Below are positions 47,565 to 56,993 of a stretch of DNA of 64,000 nt, in pieces. The first letter of the stretch is position 1, and every line of letters starts with the position of its first letter. The stretch is from Polaribacter sp. WD7 (lineage in GTDB: Bacteria; Bacteroidota; Bacteroidia; Flavobacteriales; Flavobacteriaceae). Under the pieces are notes generated by a model that worked only from the letters and a program-made list of their open reading frames with translations, searched no databases and had not been told where the DNA came from. Location: the NCBI RefSeq assembly GCF_003335085.1, contig NZ_QPEJ01000014.1, forward strand, positions 62,001 through 126,000. Direction: 5' to 3'. A program made the translations under genes and the position numbers.

Positions 47565-50018
47565 ATGTTGCAAACAGCTCTTACTAAAGATAAACAAAAA
47601 TTATCATTTGAAGATTTTAGAACCGAGGTTTTAAAAGACTATAAAATTGCTAAAATTAGTAGAGAATGTAGTTTGTTAGGCAGAAGAGAGGTTTTAACAG
47701 GAAAAGCAAAGTTTGGTATTTTTGGAGACGGTAAAGAAGTACCTCAACTTGCTATGGCAAAAGCTTTTAAACATGGTGATTTTAGATCTGGTTACTACAG
47801 AGACCAAACGTTTATGATGGCTTTAGGAGAATTAACACCTCAACAATTTTTTGCGGGTTTATACGCTCACACAGACATTAAAGCAGATCCAATGTCTGCA
47901 GGAAGACAAATGGGTGGTCATTTTGCAACCCATAGCATAAATGAGGATGGAAGCTGGAAAAATTTAACAAAACAATACAATTCTAGCTCAGACATTTCTC
48001 CAACAGCAGGTCAAATGCCTAGACTTTTAGGTTTAGCGCAAGCTTCTAAAATATATAGAAACGAAAAAAGTGTACAACATAAAACAAACTTTTCTAATAA
48101 AGGAAATGAAGTAGCTTGGGGTACTATTGGAAACGCAAGCACAAGTGAAGGCTTATTTTTTGAAACCATAAATGCTGCTGGTGTTTTACAAGTACCTATG
48201 GTAATGAGTGTTTGGGATGATGAATACGGAATTTCAGTTCACGCAAAACACCAGACAACCAAAGAAAGTATTTCTGATGTTTTAAAAGGTTTTCAAAGAG
48301 AACACGAAAAAAACGGCTACGAAATTTTTGTTATTAATGGATGGGATTACGTACAACTTGTAGACACCTACAACAAAGCAGCAAAAATTGCAAGAGAACA
48401 GCATGTGCCTGTTTTAATTCATGTTAAAGAATTAACACAACCACAAGGACACTCAACCTCTGGATCTCATGAGCGTTACAAAACAAAGGAACGATTGGTT
48501 TGGGAAAAAGAACACGATTGTATTGCTAAAATGCGAGAATGGATTTTAGATTTTGAGTTGGAAACAGAAACAGGAGAAATCTTACGTTTTGTAGAATCTG
48601 AAGAAGAAATTATCTTATTAGAAAAAGCTGCAAAAAAAGAAGTTGTTAACGCCAAAAGAAATGCTTGGAACGCGTTTATAAACGAAATAAAAGCTGAAGT
48701 AGCTGTATGTGCTCAAATTTTAGATAATATTGCTAAAAAAAGTAAAAATGGTGCTTTTATAGCCAAATACAGAAAAGATTTAGTAACTAATATAGAACCT
48801 AATTTTAAAGATATTTTATCTACTGCAAGAAAATCGTTAAGATACCTTAAAGATGAAACTTTTGAAGAAAAAACTGCGCTTCAGAATTTTATCAAAAAAA
48901 ATATACAAAGTGCTCACAACAAATATTCTTCTAAGTTGATGAGCGAAACCGACTATAGTGCTTTAACCATTAGTGAAAAAGCTCCTGTATACAATCAAGC
49001 AAAAAAATTAGTAGATGCTCGTATTATTATGAGAGATAATTTTGATGCTATTCTTAAAAAGCATCCAGAAGTCGTTATTTTTGGTGAAGATGCTGGTTAT
49101 ATTGGAGACGTAAATCAAGGTTTAGAAGGCTTACAAGATAAATACGGCACTATTAGGGTTGCAGATACAGGTATTAGAGAAGCTACTATTATTGGACAAG
49201 GAATTGGGTTGGCAATGCGTGGTTTAAGACCCATTGCAGAAGTACAATATTTAGATTATTTATTGTATGCACTTCAAATTATGAGTGATGATTTAGCTAC
49301 ATTACATTACAGAACTTTTGGCAAACAAAAAGCACCCTTAATTATAAGAACTCGCGGACATCGTTTAGAAGGCATTTGGCATGCTGGCTCTCCAATGGGA
49401 GGAATTATTAACAACGTTAGAGGAATACATGTTCTTGTGCCTCGTAATATGACAAAAGCTGCAGGATTTTACAACACACTTTTAGAAGGAGATGAACCCG
49501 CTTTGGTTATTGAATGTTTAAATGGTTATAGAATAAAAGAAGAATTACCATCTAATTTAGGGGAATTTAAAACACCTATAGGTGTTGTTGAAACCGTAAA
49601 AAAAGGTAAAGATATTACCGTAGTTTCTTATGGATCTACCTTAAGAATTGTTGAAGAAGTAGCTAAAGAATTATTACAAGTAAATATAGATATCGAAATA
49701 ATAGATGCTCAAAGTTTATTGCCTTTTGATTTGAATCACGATTGCGTAAAAAGTTTAGCTAAAACCAACAAGTTATTAATTGTTGATGAAGATGTTCCTG
49801 GAGGTGCATCTGCATATCTATTGCAAGAAATTTTAGAAAAACAAAATGGATATGTATACTTAGATAGCAAACCTTCTACTTTAACCTCAAAAGCGCATAG
49901 ACCTGCTTATGGAACAGACGGAGATTATTTTTCAAAACCCTCTGCTGAAGATATTTTTGAAAAAGTATATGAAATGATGCATGAATTTAATCCTAAGCAA
50001 TACAAAAGCCTGTATTAG
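47565..50018 (+). CDS. 2-oxoacid (probably branched-chain) dehydrogenase E1, fused alpha and beta subunits
   Basis: 817 aa. Residues about 1-370 are an E1-alpha module (RQMGGHFATHSINEDGSW, ASTSEGLFFETINAAGVLQVP, KELTQPQGHSTSGSHERYK with the phosphorylation-loop-like His/Ser), residues about 470-817 an E1-beta module (VFGEDAGYIG-like EVVIFGEDAGYIGDVNQG, AEVQYLDYLL, TRGHRLEGIWHAGSP, VDEDVPGGASAYL). Such fusions are common in Bacteroidota. It is the thiamine-diphosphate enzyme that decarboxylates branched-chain 2-oxoacids and passes the acyl group to E2. E2 and E3 are not nearby. In the ThDP/Mg motif the usual GD is GN here (GTIGNASTSEG). Confidence 0.9.
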   Translation: MLQTALTKDKQKLSFEDFRTEVLKDYKIAKISRECSLLGRREVLTGKAKFGIFGDGKEVPQLAMAKAFKHGDFRSGYYRDQTFMMALGELTPQQFFAGLYAHTDIKADPMSAGRQMGGHFATHSINEDGSWKNLTKQYNSSSDISPTAGQMPRLLGLAQASKIYRNEKSVQHKTNFSNKGNEVAWGTIGNASTSEGLFFETINAAGVLQVPMVMSVWDDEYGISVHAKHQTTKESISDVLKGFQREHEKNGYEIFVINGWDYVQLVDTYNKAAKIAREQHVPVLIHVKELTQPQGHSTSGSHERYKTKERLVWEKEHDCIAKMREWILDFELETETGEILRFVESEEEIILLEKAAKKEVVNAKRNAWNAFINEIKAEVAVCAQILDNIAKKSKNGAFIAKYRKDLVTNIEPNFKDILSTARKSLRYLKDETFEEKTALQNFIKKNIQSAHNKYSSKLMSETDYSALTISEKAPVYNQAKKLVDARIIMRDNFDAILKKHPEVVIFGEDAGYIGDVNQGLEGLQDKYGTIRVADTGIREATIIGQGIGLAMRGLRPIAEVQYLDYLLYALQIMSDDLATLHYRTFGKQKAPLIIRTRGHRLEGIWHAGSPMGGIINNVRGIHVLVPRNMTKAAGFYNTLLEGDEPALVIECLNGYRIKEELPSNLGEFKTPIGVVETVKKGKDITVVSYGSTLRIVEEVAKELLQVNIDIEIIDAQSLLPFDLNHDCVKSLAKTNKLLIVDEDVPGGASAYLLQEILEKQNGYVYLDSKPSTLTSKAHRPAYGTDGDYFSKPSAEDIFEKVYEMMHEFNPKQYKSLY

Positions 50019-50097
50019 TCTTTTTTTAACACATCTATAAGACCTTGCTTTAAGACTTTTTGATAATTTGGTTGCTCTATTTACAACCATTTTTATC

Positions 50098-52527
50098 ATG
50101 AAAAAAGTACTACTATTTTGCCTCATTTTAACTTTGCTATTTCCATTTTCTATGGATGCACAAAGAAAAAAATCTAAAGATAAAAAGGCAGAAAAAACTG
50201 CAACTACAACAAAAAGTAAACAATTAAAATATACCGATTTTGTTGGCAAAAACACCAAAACAGATCAAGGCTTATTTAAAGTCCATTTTTCTAAAAACAA
50301 ATACATGTATGAAATCCCTAAATCGTACTTAGGAAAAGAAATGCTGTTAGTAACCAGACTAAAAGACATTCCTTCTGGTTTGGGTGGTGGCTATGTAAAT
50401 GCAGGATCTAAGGTAAATACTCAAGTTGTTGTTTGGGAACACTTTAAAAATAAAATTTTACTAAAAGTAAAGTCCTATAATGCTATTGCTAACGACTCTT
50501 TACCTATTTTTAAATCGGTAAAATCAAATAATTTAGAACCAATTATTTATTCTTTTGACATCAAAACTCAAAATACAGATTCTACAGCTGTTTTAGTTGA
50601 TGTTACCAATTTCTTCTCATCAGACGTTAAAGCAATCTCAGGCTTACCCTCTCAATTCAGAAAAACTTATAAAGTAAGAAGATTAGATGCTTCACGAAGT
50701 TTTATTAACTACATAAAAAGTTACCCTAAAAATATAGAGGTGGTACAAGATTTTACTTTTGATGCTGATGCACCTCCAAGCAATCAAAGCACAAATACAA
50801 TCACGCTACGCGTTAATCAATCTATGATTTTACTTCCAGAAAAACCAATGAAGCCTAGAATTTACGATAAAAGAGTAGGATACTTTTCTGTAGGTAACAT
50901 TGATTATAATTCAGAAGCGCTAAAAGCAGATGACAAAAGATACATTAGACGTTGGAGACTAGAACCCAAAGATATAGAGGCTTACAAAAGAGGCGAATTG
51001 GTTGAGCCTAAAAAACCAATTGTTTATTACTTAGACCCTGCCACACCAAAAAAATTAAGAAAATTTATAAAACAAGGTGTAGATGATTGGGCTAAAGTTT
51101 TTGAAACTGCTGGTTTTAAAAATGCAATAATGGCAAAAATGCCTCCAAGCAAAGAAGAAGATCCAGATTTTAGTATGGAAGATATTAGATATTCTTCTAT
51201 TAGATATGTAGCAAGTACTACTAGAAATGCTGTAGGCCCTAGTGTTTCTGATCCACGCTCTGGAGAAATTATAGAAAGTGATATTATATGGTATCACAAC
51301 CATTTACGCTCTTACAGAAACCGATACTTATTAGAAACTGGTGCCGCGAATCCTTCTGCAAGAACATTAAATACACCTGCAGAAGACATAGGCGAAATGA
51401 TGAGAATGGTAATTTCTCATGAGATAGGACACGCGTTAGGTTTACCTCACAATATGGCTGCCAGTTATGCATACCCTGTAGACTCTCTACGTTCTGGAAG
51501 TTTTACTCAGAAATACGGAATTGCGGCAACCATTATGGATTATGCTCGTTACAATTATGTAGCACAACCGGGTGATAAAAACATTCGTTTTGTGCGTCAA
51601 TTAGGACCTTATGACCATCATGCAATTAATTGGGGGTACCGTGTAATTACTGCTGCTACAACACCTGAGGCTGAAGTGAACACCTTAGACAAATGGATTG
51701 AAGAAAAAGCGGACAACCCAATTTATAAATTTGGTTTTCAAAGAAGAGGTGGTTTTGATCCAGAATCGCAAACAGAAGATATTGGAGACGATCATGTAAA
51801 AGCAAGTTCTTACGGAATTAAAAACTTAAAAATTGTAGCGAAAAATTTACCTGAATGGACATCTAATCAAACTAATAATTATGACGATTTAGCAGAATTA
51901 TACGGAGAAATGATAGGGGTTTGGAGTAGATATGTAGGTCATGTAATTAGTAATGTTGGAGGCGTTTATGAATATAATAAGAAGCCAAATCAATCTGGTG
52001 TTGTATATCAACCTATGGCCAAATCTATGCAACAAGCATCTATAGAATGGTTGCATAAAAATGCTTTTAACACTCAAAACTGGTTGTTAGATAAAAATAT
52101 ATTGAATAAAATTGACGAAGCTGGTTATGCAGATATGATGCTTCGTTATCAAAATAGATTTTTATCTCGCCTTATCAATACCTCAAAAATTAAAAGAATG
52201 ATTGATGCAGAAATTCTAGATCCAAATACCTATTCTGCATACAACATGATTCGTGATTTGAGAAACGGAATTTTTACAGAAACTAGTTTTACTAAAAATG
52301 TATCTACATCTAGAAGAAATCTTCAAAAAACATTTGTAAATCAAATTGCGGCGCTTCTAAAAGACAAAGACGCTCAGAATTCTGATATTATTTCTATAGC
52401 TAGAGGAGAATTAACTAGCTTAAGGTATTTAGCTAATAATGCTAGCAAAAGAGCTGTAAATACAATTACAAAATACCATTATAAAGATTTAACAGCAACG
52501 ATAGATAGCATTTTAAACCCTAAATAA
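50098..52527 (+). CDS. Secreted zinc-dependent metalloprotease (DUF5117/DUF5118 type)
   Basis: 809 aa from the ATG at 50098, which starts the signal peptide MKKVLLFCLILTLLFPFSMDAQ. After a basic low-complexity stretch come a DUF5118/DUF5117-type region (about 45-330) and a metzincin-like catalytic domain with HEIGHALGLPHNM (three His ligands and Glu), followed by IMDYARYNYVAQPGD, which contains the Met-turn. The C-terminal ~250 residues are helical (DUF4953-like). These are large exported metalloproteases typical of Bacteroidota; substrate unknown. Convergent with DUF2851 at 7 nt. Confidence 0.9.
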   Translation: MKKVLLFCLILTLLFPFSMDAQRKKSKDKKAEKTATTTKSKQLKYTDFVGKNTKTDQGLFKVHFSKNKYMYEIPKSYLGKEMLLVTRLKDIPSGLGGGYVNAGSKVNTQVVVWEHFKNKILLKVKSYNAIANDSLPIFKSVKSNNLEPIIYSFDIKTQNTDSTAVLVDVTNFFSSDVKAISGLPSQFRKTYKVRRLDASRSFINYIKSYPKNIEVVQDFTFDADAPPSNQSTNTITLRVNQSMILLPEKPMKPRIYDKRVGYFSVGNIDYNSEALKADDKRYIRRWRLEPKDIEAYKRGELVEPKKPIVYYLDPATPKKLRKFIKQGVDDWAKVFETAGFKNAIMAKMPPSKEEDPDFSMEDIRYSSIRYVASTTRNAVGPSVSDPRSGEIIESDIIWYHNHLRSYRNRYLLETGAANPSARTLNTPAEDIGEMMRMVISHEIGHALGLPHNMAASYAYPVDSLRSGSFTQKYGIAATIMDYARYNYVAQPGDKNIRFVRQLGPYDHHAINWGYRVITAATTPEAEVNTLDKWIEEKADNPIYKFGFQRRGGFDPESQTEDIGDDHVKASSYGIKNLKIVAKNLPEWTSNQTNNYDDLAELYGEMIGVWSRYVGHVISNVGGVYEYNKKPNQSGVVYQPMAKSMQQASIEWLHKNAFNTQNWLLDKNILNKIDEAGYADMMLRYQNRFLSRLINTSKIKRMIDAEILDPNTYSAYNMIRDLRNGIFTETSFTKNVSTSRRNLQKTFVNQIAALLKDKDAQNSDIISIARGELTSLRYLANNASKRAVNTITKYHYKDLTATIDSILNPK

Positions 52528-52534
52528 TAGTTTT

Positions 52535-53806
52535 TTAATTCTTTAAGATTTCCATTCCTATTGCACATTGTAAACATCGTTTCTTTGTGCAATAGTTGTT
52601 TTTTAACTCTAATAATGTTTGAGAATCATAAGCAGATTTTGATAAAACTTGCATATCCTCAAACTTAGAAATAATACTATTTTTTTCTGGATTCATCTGC
52701 TTTAATAGCTCTAAAAAATCTAGTTCATTTACCTCTCCTCTATTTTTTTGATATAAAAATTTTAATGGTATAATAGTGTTTATCAAAAGTAAATCTATAA
52801 ATGAAGCTGTTAGTTTTTTTGTAGATGTTTTTGATTGTTTTTGAAAGGTAAAATGGTTTCTCCAAAATGAGTGTACTTGCACGCTAAACAAGTTATAAAA
52901 ACTATCTATAGTATTGTTTTCTAGAGTTTTAGGAAACAAGTTTTGATGCGCAACATATAATGCTGTTAACTGCGCAATTCTAATGGTTGGAAAATTATGA
53001 GGTCGCATTCTAAAAAATGAAAACTGATGTTTAGTTATTGGTTTTAAATGATATTTATGTCTTAAATAAGCATATTCTTTTTGCAAGGCTTTATAGTAAA
53101 CTTCTTCTATATTATCCTCCAAAAAACCAGCTTGCCCATATAACAGTGCTGCCAACTGCGTTTCGTTAAACCTTACTTTTCTGAGAACACCAAAATCAAA
53201 CGATTTGGCTAATAGTAAGAATGCATCACCATTTACTTTTAATCCAAAATTTTTAGCCAATACCTGAAATAATGTAGCCTCATAATTGTCATTATTTCCA
53301 GTTAAAAGCAATTTCATATCATTAGACTTTCGCTCTAATCGCTCAAAAAACAAACGCTCTTTCCAATTTTCAAAAACAAACTTATCTGTATTGTAAATTT
53401 CATTTTCACAAGAAATCCAACGTTGTTGAGTAGAAAATAAATTCTGATAATTTTGCAAAGCGGAAGAAAACGTAATATTTTTAAGTACTAATGTTGGTAA
53501 TACTGTATTTTTTTCTAAAAAAATAACAGCATCATCTTCCCAAACTACATGTAAAATTACTGCGTTATAATTGTAATCTATTTCATGATTATGCAAATAC
53601 CAATCTGAAGATTTTACATGAATTTCTACATTTCCTACCCATAATTTGTCTGCTATTTTAATTTGTGCATTTAAAAAATCAGGACCCGAATTTTGGTTAT
53701 GCATACCTACCTTTACAACCACTAAATCTTCATTTGTAGAAGTCTTTAAAGTACCTGCAGAAAACAATTGATACTTCCATACATAGTGCAAAAAATCTTC
53801 ATTCAT
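52535..53806 (-). CDS. DUF2851 family protein
   Basis: 423 aa. Starts with the family block MNEDFLHYVWKYQLFSAGTL and contains GMHNQNSGPDFLNAQIKI and WVGNVEIHVKSSDWYLHNHE, which pattern resembles the catalytic strands of PD-(D/E)XK nucleases (inference). The C-terminus has a cysteine cluster, CTKKRCLQCAIG. Function unknown, widespread in Bacteroidota. Divergent from the nitroreductase gene, sharing a 113-nt region with mirrored promoter-like sequences. Confidence 0.82.
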   Translation of the reverse strand: MNEDFLHYVWKYQLFSAGTLKTSTNEDLVVVKVGMHNQNSGPDFLNAQIKIADKLWVGNVEIHVKSSDWYLHNHEIDYNYNAVILHVVWEDDAVIFLEKNTVLPTLVLKNITFSSALQNYQNLFSTQQRWISCENEIYNTDKFVFENWKERLFFERLERKSNDMKLLLTGNNDNYEATLFQVLAKNFGLKVNGDAFLLLAKSFDFGVLRKVRFNETQLAALLYGQAGFLEDNIEEVYYKALQKEYAYLRHKYHLKPITKHQFSFFRMRPHNFPTIRIAQLTALYVAHQNLFPKTLENNTIDSFYNLFSVQVHSFWRNHFTFQKQSKTSTKKLTASFIDLLLINTIIPLKFLYQKNRGEVNELDFLELLKQMNPEKNSIISKFEDMQVLSKSAYDSQTLLELKNNYCTKKRCLQCAIGMEILKN

Positions 53807-53823
53807 AGCTTTTTATTTTCAAG

Positions 53824-53905
53824 GTACAAAAATTCGTCTATAAAATTATAAATTTTTATAATTGTATTAACAAAAATCATGCATGGTAAAGACGTATTTT
53901 TGTAC
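53824..53905. promoter_or_regulatory. Mirrored divergent promoter region
   Basis: GTACAAAAATTCGTC (53824-53838) and GACGTATTTTTGTAC (53891-53905) are inverted copies, 14 of 15 positions matching. The right copy contains TATTTTTG (53895-53902), a -7 element 17 nt before the nitroreductase ATG. The left copy gives AATTTTTG, a near match, for DUF2851. Confidence 0.55.
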
Positions 53906-53919
53906 TTCAAAATAGAAAA

Positions 53920-54552
53920 ATGAATATTGTAGATAGCTTAAAATGGCGTTATGCTGTTAAAAAATTTGACACTGAGAGAGAACTTACAAAACATCAAATA
54001 CTCACCTTAAAAGAAGCTTTTAATTTAACGGCTACTTCTTACGGTTTACAACCGTTACAATTATTGGTTATTAAAAACAAAGATGTTCAAAAAAAATTGG
54101 TAGCACATTCGTTTAACCAGCCTCAGGTTTTAGAAGCTTCGCATCTTTTGGTAATTTGCGTTCCAAAAACATACAATTCTAAAGAAGTTGAAAAATACTT
54201 TAATAGGGTACAAAATACAAGAAACACTACAGATGCAATAATTGCTCCTTTTAAGGAATTTTTGATATCAGAAATTGATAAAAAATCACAAGAAGATTTG
54301 TTTCTTTGGAACAAAAATCAAGCTTATATAGCCTTAGGTAATTTATTAACCGTTTGTGCAGTAGAAAAAATTGATGCGTGTCCTATGGAAGGTTTTATTG
54401 CTGAAAAATACGATAAAGTACTGGCACTTAAAAACAAAAACCTTACTTCTGTATTGGTTTTACCTGTTGGTTTTAGATCTGATGATTGCCATATGAAAGA
54501 TATGCCAAAAGTAAGAAAAACACTTTCTGAATCTATTATTGAAATCAACTAA
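53920..54552 (+). CDS. NAD(P)H-dependent nitroreductase family protein
   Basis: 210 aa. DSLKWRYAVKKFDTERELTKHQI is the family start; LTATSYGLQPLQLLVI and AYIALGNLLTVCAVEKIDACPMEGF carry FMN-binding positions, and VLPVGFRSDDCHMKDMPKVRKTL is the conserved end. It reduces nitro or quinone compounds with FMN; oxygen-insensitive NfsB-type enzymes are the nearest known group. Followed 22 nt later by pepD. Confidence 0.92.
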   Translation: MNIVDSLKWRYAVKKFDTERELTKHQILTLKEAFNLTATSYGLQPLQLLVIKNKDVQKKLVAHSFNQPQVLEASHLLVICVPKTYNSKEVEKYFNRVQNTRNTTDAIIAPFKEFLISEIDKKSQEDLFLWNKNQAYIALGNLLTVCAVEKIDACPMEGFIAEKYDKVLALKNKNLTSVLVLPVGFRSDDCHMKDMPKVRKTLSESIIEIN

Positions 54553-54574
54553 AATTATCATAAACTACTTTACT

Positions 54575-56035
54575 ATGAATGATGCAGTCAGAAATTTAGA
54601 ACCAAAAGTTTTGTGGAATCATTTTGCCGATTTAAATGCAATTCCTCGTCCTTCTAAAAAAGAAGAACGTATAATTGAATTTATGGTAAATTTTGGTAAA
54701 CAACTTAACCTTGACACGTTTGTAGATAAAGTAGGTAATGTTATTATTAGAAAACCTGCTACACCTAATTTTACAGACAGAAAAACTGTTGTATTGCAGA
54801 GTCACTTAGATATGGTACATCAAAAAAATGCTGATATTATTTTCGATTTTGAAAAAGAAGGTATTAGAATGCTAGTTGATGGTGATTGGGTTACTGCAGA
54901 TGGTACAACTTTAGGTGCTGATAATGGTTTAGGTGTGGCTGCAATTATGAGTGTATTATCTTCAAAAACATTACAACACCCCAATATAGAAGCTTTGTTT
55001 ACAATTGATGAAGAAACAGGTATGACAGGTGCTATGGGTTTAGAATCGTCGCTTTTAAAAGGTGACATTTTATTAAACTTAGATACAGAAGAAGATGACG
55101 AAATAGGAATGGGTTGTGCAGGAGGTATAGACATAACAGCTACTCAAAATTATAAAGAAGAAAATACACCCACTAAAACTACTGCCTTTGCAATTGCTAT
55201 TACCGGTTTGCAAGGAGGTCATTCTGGTATGGACATTCATAGAGGGTTAGCAAACGCAAATAAAATCATGAATCGTATTTTATACGATGGTTTTGCTAAA
55301 TACGGATTGCGAATTTCTGAAATAAATGGTGGAAGCTTACGTAACGCAATACCTCGTGAAAGTTTTGCTATAGTTTGTATAGACTCCGTTTCTAAAACTA
55401 TTTTCCTTTCTGATATCCAAATACTTATCAACAACATCAAAAAAGAATTTCTACCTATAGAACCCAACTTAACGATTACGATTAACGAAACTACTTCACC
55501 TAAAAAAGTAATGAATTTAGGTGTGCAAGAGCAGTTTTTAAAATCTATTTATGCAGCTTTAAATGGGGTGTATAGAATGAGTCCTGATATTAAAGGTTTG
55601 GTAGAAACATCTAATAATATAGCTAGAGTTATCGTAAAAAACGAAACTATAAAAATTGGTTGCTTAACTCGCTCTTCTTCTGAAAGTAACAAATACGATT
55701 TAGCAAACTCTTTACAATCTGCATTTGAACTTGCTGGGTTTAAAGTACTACTTTCTGGTGAATATCCTGGATGGCAACCCAATGTAAATTCAGAAATTTT
55801 GGGTATTGTTGCTAATTTATACGAAAAACTACATCATGAAAAACCTAATGTTGCAGCGTGTCATGCTGGTCTAGAATGTGGTATTTTGGGGCAAAATTAT
55901 CCTCATATAGACATGGTTTCATTTGGGCCAAATATAAAAGGAGCACACTCTCCAGATGAGAGGGCTCAAATTTCATCAACTCAAAAATTCTGGAATTTCT
56001 TAATCGAAATTTTAAAAAATATTCCAAAAAAATAA
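54575..56035 (+). CDS. pepD: Aminoacyl-histidine dipeptidase (PepD, M20C)
   Basis: 486 aa from the ATG at 54575 (the in-frame TTG at 54539 overlaps the previous gene). M20 family zinc sites are VLQSHLDMVHQ, GADNGLGVAAIM (bridging Asp), FTIDEETGMTGAMGL (catalytic Glu-Glu) and, at the C-terminus, HAGLECGILGQNYPHIDMVSFGPNIKGAHSPDERA. It cleaves Xaa-His and other dipeptides in the cytoplasm. The gap of 22 nt to the nitroreductase gene suggests one operon. Confidence 0.95.
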   Translation: MNDAVRNLEPKVLWNHFADLNAIPRPSKKEERIIEFMVNFGKQLNLDTFVDKVGNVIIRKPATPNFTDRKTVVLQSHLDMVHQKNADIIFDFEKEGIRMLVDGDWVTADGTTLGADNGLGVAAIMSVLSSKTLQHPNIEALFTIDEETGMTGAMGLESSLLKGDILLNLDTEEDDEIGMGCAGGIDITATQNYKEENTPTKTTAFAIAITGLQGGHSGMDIHRGLANANKIMNRILYDGFAKYGLRISEINGGSLRNAIPRESFAIVCIDSVSKTIFLSDIQILINNIKKEFLPIEPNLTITINETTSPKKVMNLGVQEQFLKSIYAALNGVYRMSPDIKGLVETSNNIARVIVKNETIKIGCLTRSSSESNKYDLANSLQSAFELAGFKVLLSGEYPGWQPNVNSEILGIVANLYEKLHHEKPNVAACHAGLECGILGQNYPHIDMVSFGPNIKGAHSPDERAQISSTQKFWNFLIEILKNIPKK

Positions 56036-56228
56036 GATTTATTCGATATTTTGAATCAGTAACTTAACATTATTATTCTATCTGTTAATTTTGTTTAAAA
56101 ACTGAAACAAAACAATAATAAAACACTGTAATTTAAACAATTAAACAATTCATTTTTTGTTAACATCTTTCACTTTATATAAAGAGAAAAAAATGTAATT
56201 TTACTACATATATAGATATCATCTTATA

Positions 56229-56993
56229 ATGGGTAAAATTATAGCAATAGCAAACCAAAAAGGCGGAGTAGGAAAAACCACAACCAGTGTTAATTTAGCT
56301 GCTTCTCTAGGAGTTTTAGAAAAGAAAGTGTTGTTAATAGATGCAGATCCACAAGCAAATGCTTCTTCTGGTTTGGGTATTGATGTTGAAGCTGTAGAAT
56401 ACGGTACTTATCAAGTTTTAGAGCATACAGTCAACGTTAAAGATGCTATTGTTAAAACAGACTCTCCTAATGTAGATATCATTCCTGCTCATATTGACTT
56501 GGTTGCTATTGAAATAGAGTTGGTAGACAAACAAAACAGAGAATATATGCTCAAAAAATCTTTGGTTGAAATCAAAGACAATTATGACTACATTTTGATT
56601 GATTGTGCACCGTCTTTAGGATTAATTACTTTAAACTCTTTGGTAGCGTCAGATTCTGTGATAATTCCTATACAATGTGAATATTTTGCTCTAGAAGGTT
56701 TAGGAAAATTATTAAACACTATTAAGAGTGTTCAAAATATTCACAACCCAGACTTAGATATTGAAGGCCTGTTATTAACCATGTTTGATTCTCGCTTGCG
56801 ACTTTCTAATCAAGTAGTAGACGAAGTTAGAAAACACTTTTCTAGCATGGTTTTTGACACCATTATTAGAAGAAATACGCGTTTAGGAGAAGCACCAAGT
56901 TACGGAGAAAGTATAATTGATTACGATGCCACTAGTAAAGGTGCTGTAAATTACTTAAATTTGGCACAAGAGTTATTAAAAAAGAATGCATAA
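56229..56993 (+). CDS. parA: Chromosome partitioning ATPase ParA
   Basis: 254 aa. Deviant Walker A KGGVGKTTTSVNLAA at the start, Walker A' DYILIDCAPSLGLITLNSL, and LLLTMFDSRLRLSNQVVDEV. It segregates ParB-parS complexes over the nucleoid. It begins with an ATG after a 193-nt gap in which I found no TAnnTTTG box and no parS-like palindrome. Stop and start of parB adjoin (1 nt apart). Confidence 0.97.
   Translation: MGKIIAIANQKGGVGKTTTSVNLAASLGVLEKKVLLIDADPQANASSGLGIDVEAVEYGTYQVLEHTVNVKDAIVKTDSPNVDIIPAHIDLVAIEIELVDKQNREYMLKKSLVEIKDNYDYILIDCAPSLGLITLNSLVASDSVIIPIQCEYFALEGLGKLLNTIKSVQNIHNPDLDIEGLLLTMFDSRLRLSNQVVDEVRKHFSSMVFDTIIRRNTRLGEAPSYGESIIDYDATSKGAVNYLNLAQELLKKNA

Noticed and set aside
56036..56228. 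parS or replication-origin features upstream of parA
   Set aside because: No compact GTTTCACGTGAAAC-like palindrome or DnaA-box cluster was seen.
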